Shown here one piece after another: positions 58,998-64,000 of a stretch of DNA of 64,000 nt. Source of the DNA: an uncultured Pelagibacteraceae bacterium (GTDB lineage Bacteria; Pseudomonadota; Alphaproteobacteria; Pelagibacterales; Pelagibacteraceae). The position numbers and the translations under genes were made by a program. The stretch spans positions 1-64,000 of the forward strand of contig CACARD010000004.1 in assembly GCA_902534735.1 (NCBI GenBank). Direction: 5' to 3'. The notes beneath the pieces are model-generated. The model saw only the letters and a list, made by a program, of their open reading frames with translations, had not been told where the DNA came from and ran no database searches. Numbering within the stretch: the stretch's first letter is position 1; every line of letters begins with the position of its first letter.

Positions 58998-60443
58998 TTA
59001 ATTCTTTTGTCTTCTCAAAAATGCTGGAATTTCTAAATCTTCTTCTTCCTCAGAGTTTATATCTTGTGGTGAAGTTGATAACTCCTCGTTAGCATCTGAA
59101 TTAAATAGCTCTGGGGTATCATCATCACTCAACTCAAAATTCTCCAAACCATTATTTTCAGTTACTTGCTCATCTACATTGCTTTCAAATTCGGAGTTTA
59201 CTGAGCTAGCTACAGGTGCATCAGTTTGCTCTAAATCGTCGCCATTTATAGAGCTTGATGCCTCATTTGCATAATTAGTATCTATACTTTTAGAACTCAA
59301 TTCTTCATTTTTCTCTACTTCCTCTATTTTAAGAGCGTTAGCTCCATTAGTAATAATTGAATTATTATTTGTAAATTGGAAAGAATGAGTTGATGCAGAA
59401 TTTGAAAACTCAGAATAACCTGGATTTCTATTTTGAATTCTATGGACCATGTTAATTACTGATTTAGGCTCAGGTTGTTGTCCATCTAATGCAGTAGCAA
59501 CGATTGAAACTCTCATTAATCCATCCAAACTATCATCCGTTATAGCTCCTATAATTAATTCTGCTTCTGGATCGACTTCGGCTCTTACTTTATTAACAGC
59601 TTCATCTACTTCAAATAATTTTAAATCTTTACCTCCAGTGATATTAACCAAAAGTCCTTTTGCCCCTTTTAAAGAATAATCATCAATCAATGGATTATTA
59701 ATTGCTGACTCAGCAGCTTTGACAGCTCTTCCTTCTCCTTCAGCTTGACCTGTGCCCATCATAGCTTTGCCCATTGAACTCATAACAGTTTCAACATCAG
59801 CAAAATCAAGATTTATAAGCCCTGGTCTAACCATTAAATCAGTTATACTTTGAACACCATGAAGTAAAACATCATTTGATAAAGCAAAAGATTCTTCAAA
59901 AGTTGTTTGTTCACTTGCAATCTTGAATAAATTTTGATTTGGAACAACTATAATGGTATCAACATGTTTTCGAAGTTCTTCTAAGCCTTGTTGCGCTTTT
60001 CTCATTCTTGAAGGGCCCTCATATAAGAAAGGTAGAGTTATAACCCCGACTGTTAATATATTGAGTTCTTTTGCAGCTCGAGCAATTACATGAGCAGATC
60101 CGGTTCCAGTTCCACCACCCATTCCGGCTGTAATGAAAACCATATTTGCACCCTGCAATATATTTACAATTTCATTTAAAGACTCGTCTGCAGCAGCTTG
60201 ACCTATATCTAGTTTTGCACCTGCTCCTAGTCCTTTAGTTAAATTTAATCCCATTTGTATTTTTGTTTGTGCCTTACTTAATCTTAAATCTTGAGCATCT
60301 GTATTAACTGCAATAAACTCAACGCCCTGAAGGCCGGCATCAATCATTCCATTGATTGCATTTCCACCCGCTCCTCCTACTCCCAATACTAGAATTCTAG
60401 GTTTCAGTTCTTTTATATCTGGTGTTTTAAAGTTTATTGTCAT
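58998..60443 (-). CDS. ftsZ: Cell division protein FtsZ
   Basis: From ATG 60443 the product has 481 residues: a tubulin-like GTPase with '[12 protein letters not shown]' and the signature 'GGGTGTGSA', a T7-loop region '[11 protein letters not shown]', a long acidic Ser/Asn/Glu-rich linker of about 140 residues, and the C-terminal peptide '[10 protein letters not shown]' that binds FtsA. The track starts at 60611, but that adds 56 non-FtsZ residues lying inside mraZ. The 60443 start has an excellent AAGGGG Shine-Dalgarno sequence. It sits between mraZ and rsmH, not after ftsA as is usual. Confidence 0.97.
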   Translation of the reverse strand: MTINFKTPDIKELKPRILVLGVGGAGGNAINGMIDAGLQGVEFIAVNTDAQDLRLSKAQTKIQMGLNLTKGLGAGAKLDIGQAAADESLNEIVNILQGANMVFITAGMGGGTGTGSAHVIARAAKELNILTVGVITLPFLYEGPSRMRKAQQGLEELRKHVDTIIVVPNQNLFKIASEQTTFEESFALSNDVLLHGVQSITDLMVRPGLINLDFADVETVMSSMGKAMMGTGQAEGEGRAVKAAESAINNPLIDDYSLKGAKGLLVNITGGKDLKLFEVDEAVNKVRAEVDPEAELIIGAITDDSLDGLMRVSIVATALDGQQPEPKSVINMVHRIQNRNPGYSEFSNSASTHSFQFTNNNSIITNGANALKIEEVEKNEELSSKSIDTNYANEASSSINGDDLEQTDAPVASSVNSEFESNVDEQVTENNGLENFELSDDDTPELFNSDANEELSTSPQDINSEEEEDLEIPAFLRRQKN

Positions 60444-60456
60444 ATTTTTCCCCTTT

Positions 60457-60912
60457 TTAGTTATTAAATTGCTTTTCCCATTTAAGACTTGCTCGATTAA
60501 TATTTGATTTTTTCCTAGCGTTTGCCCTAAATTTTTCAAAATGTGTTGGTTCCCAAATTTGAAATGTTTTACCTTGACCAACAAATAACATGCTATTTTT
60601 AATTCTTGCATGTTTTAGTAATTTTGTCGTTATTTGAACTCTGCCTTCACTATCAAATTGTAAATTTGTACTTTCCGATAATATAGATGTTGCAAAATAA
60701 TCTTTCTTTTCTTCAAACGGATTTAATGAGTCTATTGCATTAGATATTTTTTCAATTCGATCTTGCGGCCATGCTTCAATACATAGATTGTTAAATGATG
60801 GATAACAAATTATTCCATTGTAGCCTATGTTTGATAAATATGATCTATATGATGCAGGCACTGAAACCCTTCCCTTTTTGTCCAATTTGTTTTCGTAGGT
60901 TGATAAAAACAT
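60457..60912 (-). CDS. mraZ: Transcriptional regulator MraZ
   Basis: This 151-residue protein has two AbrB/SpoVT-like halves, each with the conserved loop: '[18 protein letters not shown]' at 9-26 and '[16 protein letters not shown]' at 79-94. MraZ forms a ring and represses its own operon by binding repeated TGGG boxes. Three such repeats lie 21-44 bases upstream on a good promoter. It is the first gene of the dcw run, with ftsZ 13 bases downstream. Confidence 0.95.
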   Translation of the reverse strand: MFLSTYENKLDKKGRVSVPASYRSYLSNIGYNGIICYPSFNNLCIEAWPQDRIEKISNAIDSLNPFEEKKDYFATSILSESTNLQFDSEGRVQITTKLLKHARIKNSMLFVGQGKTFQIWEPTHFEKFRANARKKSNINRASLKWEKQFNN

Positions 60913-60932
60913 AAACCATATTATCCTAAATT

Positions 60933-60956
60933 TGGGTTTTTATGGGATATTATGGG
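60933..60956. promoter_or_regulatory. MraZ box: three TGGG repeats at 10-base spacing
   Basis: TGGG occurs at 60933, 60943 and 60953, giving TGGGN-N5-TGGGN-N5-TGGG. This matches the repeat and spacing described for the E. coli MraZ site. The boxes cover the -10 and start region of the mraZ promoter, which suits autorepression. Confidence 0.8.
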
Positions 60957-60975
60957 TTTTATTTGTTAGCGTCAA
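60947..60975 (-). promoter_or_regulatory. mraZ/dcw promoter
   Basis: On the minus strand TTGACG (60975-60970) and TAATAT (60952-60947) are separated by 17 bases. The start point would be near 60940, inside the MraZ boxes and about 28 bases before the mraZ ATG. Confidence 0.65.
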
Positions 60976-61038
60976 TAGCAAATATTATGTAACTCTTGAG
61001 TAAAAATTTAATAATTATTTCGATTTATTTTAATGAAT

Positions 61039-61395
61039 TGCCAGATAAACTATAAGCCGGGTTCTGTCTTTTAAACTTATCATTTATCTAGGCTTTAAAT
61101 CACTTTAAAGCTCAAGCAACTAACCCTGATGACTAGCCAAAGACTGCTTTTAGTTATTTCTAACAGTGTCATCTCTACTCAGTCTTGCTCCCAGTGGGGT
61201 TTTCCATGCGCTAGTTGTTACCAACTTAGCCGGTGTGCTCTTACCACACCTTTTCACCCTTGCCTTGATAAGGCGGTTTATTTTCTGTGGCACTATCCCT
61301 AGGGTTTCCCCTGCCAGCCGTTAACTGGCACTGTGTCTTTGTAGAGCCCGGACTTTCCTCTTTATAAATTAAAGCGATAAGTCATTTATCTGGCA
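61039..61395 (-). ncRNA. rnpB: RNase P RNA (class A)
   Basis: On the minus strand the region reads as a bacterial class A RNase P RNA: 'GAGGAAAGTCCGGGCTC' near the 5' end, the 'CAGGGGAAACCC' segment, 'AAGGGTGAAAAGGTGTGGTAAGAGCACACC' and 'AAGACAGAACCCGGCTTA' near the 3' end (quoted in part). The terminal P1 helix is TGCCAGATAAA at the 5' end paired with TTTATCTGGCA at the 3' end, which fixes both limits. It is the catalytic RNA that trims tRNA 5' ends. A weak promoter-like TTGAAA-16-TACTTC lies just upstream. Confidence 0.95.
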
Positions 61396-61444
61396 TGCAA
61401 AGAAGTATTCTTTTTTCAAAAAATTTCAACTATTTTTAACTCAA

Positions 61445-62143
61445 TTAAATCAAGGATTTTAAAATTTCATAAGCCTCTTGATCAACAACACTACTAATTA
61501 ATTGTGGCCTGAACCTTCTTTGAAAGCTTTTATAAATTTTAATTTTTTCTTTATTATTGTTTGATGATTGATAACCGAATTTAAACAATAATTTATAAAA
61601 ATCTTTATTATCTGTTATTTTTTTTTTTCTTAAGTTTTTACATTTTTTTTCATTTAAATTATGCCATAAAGATATTCTTTTTTTATTAAGTAAATGCCAA
61701 GGAAATTTCTCTCCCGGATCTTTTTTTCTTAAAGGAGCAATATCAGAATGTCCTAAAATATTTTCTTTTTTAATTTTATATTTTTTTATTAATTTTTTAG
61801 ACAAACTTAAAACTGACAAAATCTGTTTATGATTAAAATCGCTGTAACCATATTCATGTCCACGATTTGAGATTTCAATACCTATTGAATTTGAGTTGAG
61901 AAATACATCTTTTTTCCAAGATGAAATTCCAGCATGCCATGCTACATATAAATCTGGAACAATTCTCACAATTTCTCCATTAAACTTAATTAAGTAATGA
62001 CAGCTCACTTTTGAGTTGAGGCTTGTTAATTTTTTTATGGCTGCGATTTCAGATTTCATTCCTGTATAATGAAAAATTAGGTACTTTATCATTGATCTAC
62101 TTCTTTTTTTTGTATTAAAATTTGGAGAGTAATTTATAGACAT
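61445..62143 (-). CDS. AmpD-like N-acetylmuramoyl-L-alanine amidase
   Basis: Starting at ATG 62143 the product has 232 residues with an Amidase_2 domain: 'KYLIFHYTGM' (first zinc His), 'SCHYLIKFNGEIVRIVPDLYVAWHAG', 'SIGIEISNRGH' and 'ILGHSDIAPLRKKDPGEKFPW' with the second His and Asp. A C-terminal segment resembles a peptidoglycan-binding helix bundle. It would cut the MurNAc-L-Ala bond in muropeptide recycling or wall turnover. No signal peptide is seen, so cytoplasmic recycling is favoured. ATG 62164 and TTG 62176 are alternative starts. Confidence 0.85.
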   Translation of the reverse strand: MSINYSPNFNTKKRSRSMIKYLIFHYTGMKSEIAAIKKLTSLNSKVSCHYLIKFNGEIVRIVPDLYVAWHAGISSWKKDVFLNSNSIGIEISNRGHEYGYSDFNHKQILSVLSLSKKLIKKYKIKKENILGHSDIAPLRKKDPGEKFPWHLLNKKRISLWHNLNEKKCKNLRKKKITDNKDFYKLLFKFGYQSSNNNKEKIKIYKSFQRRFRPQLISSVVDQEAYEILKSLI

Positions 62144-62216
62144 TTTTTCAACATTTTTATGCATAAATTCAAACAATTTATCTTTATATTACCTTCAATT
62201 ATACTATAACTATTCT

Positions 62217-63014
62217 ATGAGCAGACAACTATCCATTTTAATAATTATTATTTTTGCATTTATTAATAGTTATGCAAATGCTGGGGATGATGGCAAACTT
62301 AAATTAAATGAGAATAAAAATGGATATGTAGAAGTTGGTGATTGTTTTGAAAAAGTTAATAGAGGAATTTTTGCATTCAACCAAGCATTAGATAAGGTAA
62401 TTTTTAAACCATTAGCAAAAGGGTACAGAATGTTTCCTCAACCTATTAGATCTGGCACAAGCAATGCATTAAGTAATATTGGGAATGTGGTAACTATTCC
62501 CAATAATGTACTACAAGGTCAATTTAAAGATGCAGGAATAAATTCTGCAAGATTTGTTATTAATTCAACTCTTGGAATTGCAGGAATATTTGATGTAGCT
62601 TCATATTATGGTTTAAAAAAACGTGATAAAGAGGACTATGGACAGACACTTGGAGTTTGGGGAGCTGGTCCTGGTTGTTATTTTGTTTTGCCTGTTTTAG
62701 GTCCAACTACTGTAAGGGACTCAATTGGATCTGTAGTTAATATTATAGGTGGAGATGCGTGGTATAATGTTACCGTAGCTAATGATACTCAATATTTTTC
62801 CGAAGCAGATTATTATGCATCAAGATTATTAGATGGAGTTGATTTTAGAGCAAAAAATTTAGAATCATTTGATAGTCTTGAAAACAGTTCTGTCGATCTT
62901 TATGCATCAGTTAGAAGTTTATATTTGCAAGATAGATACAGAAAAATTAGAAATATAGACAAAACTACCGATACTCTTAGCGACGATGATTGGGAAGAGC
63001 TAGATACTCAATAA
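62217..63014 (+). CDS. mlaA: MlaA (VacJ) outer-membrane lipid asymmetry protein
   Basis: The 265-residue protein has the MlaA pattern: 'DCFEKVNRGIFAFNQALDKVIFKPLAKGYR' near 42-71, 'SNIGNVVTIPNNVLQGQ', 'GIAGIFDVA' and 'GQTLGVWGAGPGCYFVLPVLGPTTVRDSIG'. It removes misplaced phospholipids from the outer leaflet and hands them to MlaC. Its signal peptide (about 1-22, 'SYANA') has no lipobox Cys, unlike E. coli MlaA, so it may not be a lipoprotein. mlaC follows 11 bases later. Confidence 0.92.
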   Translation: MSRQLSILIIIIFAFINSYANAGDDGKLKLNENKNGYVEVGDCFEKVNRGIFAFNQALDKVIFKPLAKGYRMFPQPIRSGTSNALSNIGNVVTIPNNVLQGQFKDAGINSARFVINSTLGIAGIFDVASYYGLKKRDKEDYGQTLGVWGAGPGCYFVLPVLGPTTVRDSIGSVVNIIGGDAWYNVTVANDTQYFSEADYYASRLLDGVDFRAKNLESFDSLENSSVDLYASVRSLYLQDRYRKIRNIDKTTDTLSDDDWEELDTQ

Positions 63015-63025
63015 TTTATCTTAAA

Positions 63026-63616
63026 ATGAAATTACTTAGATATTTAATTATATTTTTATTTTTTACTAATTTCTACAATGTATCCTTTGCAAAAGATCCT
63101 AGCGCGTTAATTAATGAAATAGTTGATGAAGCAGCAAAAGTATTGTCAAGTGATGATCCTGTTGAGTCTAAAATAATAAAGCTTAATGCGATTGCCGAAA
63201 GTAGTGTTGATATAAATGGAATAGGCATGTACACTTTAGGTAAATACAGAAAATCTATTAGTGTAGAACAAAAAGCCAAATATCAAAAACTATTTAGAAG
63301 TTATTTTTTAAAAAGTTTCTCAAGTAGATTGGTTGATTATACAAATCCAAGAATTAATGTAGTCTCACAAAAAAAAATTAATGATAAATACACTATAGTA
63401 AACAGTATATTAGAGGCGACATCAAAAAGACCTCAAGTAAAAATAGATTGGAGGATTTATACAAAAAATCCAGATATGCCTTTAATAAGAGATTTAATTG
63501 TAGAAGGATTAAGTTTGGCAAGAACACAAAAAGAAGAATTTAATTCAATCATACAAAACAATGATGGTGATATAGATGCATTATTCAAAACACTTGAGGA
63601 ATTTTTAATTAAATAG
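63026..63616 (+). CDS. mlaC: MlaC-like periplasmic phospholipid-binding protein
   Basis: From ATG 63026 the product has 196 residues: a signal peptide (about 1-22, 'NVSFAKDP') and an MlaC/Ttg2D domain with 'GMYTLGKYRKSISVEQKAKYQKLFRSYFLKSFSSRL' and a final 'DLIVEGLSLARTQKEEFNSII'. It carries phospholipid between MlaA and an MlaFEDB complex. The track start at 62990 lacks a signal sequence at its front and overlaps mlaA, so 63026 is preferred. The mlaDEF genes are not here. Confidence 0.9.
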   Translation: MKLLRYLIIFLFFTNFYNVSFAKDPSALINEIVDEAAKVLSSDDPVESKIIKLNAIAESSVDINGIGMYTLGKYRKSISVEQKAKYQKLFRSYFLKSFSSRLVDYTNPRINVVSQKKINDKYTIVNSILEATSKRPQVKIDWRIYTKNPDMPLIRDLIVEGLSLARTQKEEFNSIIQNNDGDIDALFKTLEEFLIK

Positions 63617-63617
63617 T

Positions 63618-64000
63618 TTAATAAAATCCAATTTCACTCAAGCAAATATCTGATTTAAAATCATCAAAACCAGCAACTAAACCGATGGACTTTATATTTT
63701 GTCCTATGATACTTTCAGGTTGATAAAAATTAGATTTCTTAAATTCTTTTAACGGAGCCTTAATTTCACTCCAAGTTTGTGTGGTAAAAAAAGTGTAACT
63801 ATAATACTGCCATGGAGCTAGTGTTAATCCAGTTCTTAAATGAAGATTATAATTTTTTTCATTACCATAAACTTTAATGTATACTCCTTCGTAATCTTTA
63901 CTATTAATTTCTGGATTTAATTTTGCTCTGATTTGTATAAATCCACCATTGTTTTTAGTGGTCACATCCCCTGTCATTCTATAACATTTCACTCCATCAA
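63618..64000 (-). CDS. CIA30-domain protein, 5' part beyond the window
   Basis: At least 124 residues of a CIA30-type beta-sandwich domain are visible: 'MTGDVTTKNNGGFIQIRAKLNPEI', 'GVYIKVYGNEKNYNLHLRT', 'SYTFFTTQTWSEIKAPLKEF' and 'IKSIGLVAG'. The frame stays open to the window edge, and the GTG the track uses as a start falls inside the conserved domain, so the true start is outside. Family members include complex I assembly factors, but many bacterial ones are of unknown function. It converges on mlaC with a 1-base gap. Confidence 0.8.
   Translation of the reverse strand, partial: DGVKCYRMTGDVTTKNNGGFIQIRAKLNPEINSKDYEGVYIKVYGNEKNYNLHLRTGLTLAPWQYYSYTFFTTQTWSEIKAPLKEFKKSNFYQPESIIGQNIKSIGLVAGFDDFKSDICLSEIGFY

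Noticed and set aside
60444-60611. 56-residue N-terminal extension of FtsZ in the ORF track
   Set aside because: It lies within mraZ in another frame, does not resemble FtsZ, and the 60443 ATG has a strong AAGGGG ribosome site.
62990-63025. Longer mlaC start at 62990
   Set aside because: It overlaps mlaA and puts a polar stretch before the signal peptide. ATG 63026 gives a normal exported protein.

Overview
This window looks like a piece of a SAR11 (Candidatus Pelagibacter, Alphaproteobacteria) chromosome. The evidence is a very AT-rich base composition (judged by eye, not computed), genes that abut or overlap by 1 to 30 bases, almost no intergenic DNA, a blue-tuned proteorhodopsin, and compact single-copy core genes of alphaproteobacterial type. 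There is no gap over 300 bases without a gene. I see no insertion sequence, prophage, CRISPR array or tRNA gene.

Layout. 1-4900: start of pxpB (partial) divergent from pxpA (5-oxoproline use), a secreted TPR protein, a TRAP transporter (dctP-dctQ-dctM) and a TerC-family membrane protein. 4865-11354: a long leftward run psd-pssA-glycosyltransferase-rlmE-guaB-TPR-guaA-gloA, joining phospholipid and guanine nucleotide synthesis. 11429-18846: icd, alaS, recA, a TolC-like outer-membrane protein and D-glycerate 3-kinase. 18853-25240: GFA and cupin proteins, an SOS-controlled umuDC pair, a glycosyltransferase cassette with a 34-residue membrane peptide absent from the ORF track, dksA, a lipoprotein and a small beta-barrel protein. 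25333-30651: GST, ferredoxin reductase, ferredoxin and proteorhodopsin, divergent from propionyl-CoA synthetase and an SMR pump. 30653-39797: dihydroorotase, ygfZ, a MazG-like pyrophosphatase, fumC, an AsmA-like protein, a UvrD-family helicase and aminopeptidase P. 39786-60912: one leftward division and cell wall (dcw) cluster, mraZ-ftsZ-rsmH-ftsL-ftsI-murEF-mraY-murD-ftsW-murG-murC-murB-ddl-ftsQ-ftsA-lpxC-bamD-ligA. 61039-64000: rnpB, an AmpD-like amidase, mlaA-mlaC and a partial CIA30-domain gene.

How the parts work together. The dcw cluster supplies the peptidoglycan precursor pathway from UDP-MurNAc to lipid II plus the divisome. It appears to be controlled at the mraZ end, where three TGGG repeats with 10-base spacing lie on a good promoter. 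DNA-damage control is visible as a perfect GAAC-N7-GAAC operator on the umuDC promoter and a one-mismatch copy in the recA promoter. The light-driven proton pump is followed by its own terminator and then a ferredoxin/reductase/GST redox operon.

Most unusual points: ftsZ sits between mraZ and rsmH instead of after ftsA; murE and murF are fused in one frame; IMP dehydrogenase lacks the CBS pair; a TPR gene is coupled between guaB and guaA; a 34-residue membrane peptide is locked between two glycosyltransferases; and a terminator-like hairpin ends two bases before the dctQ start codon. All calls come from reading the sequence; no database search was run.
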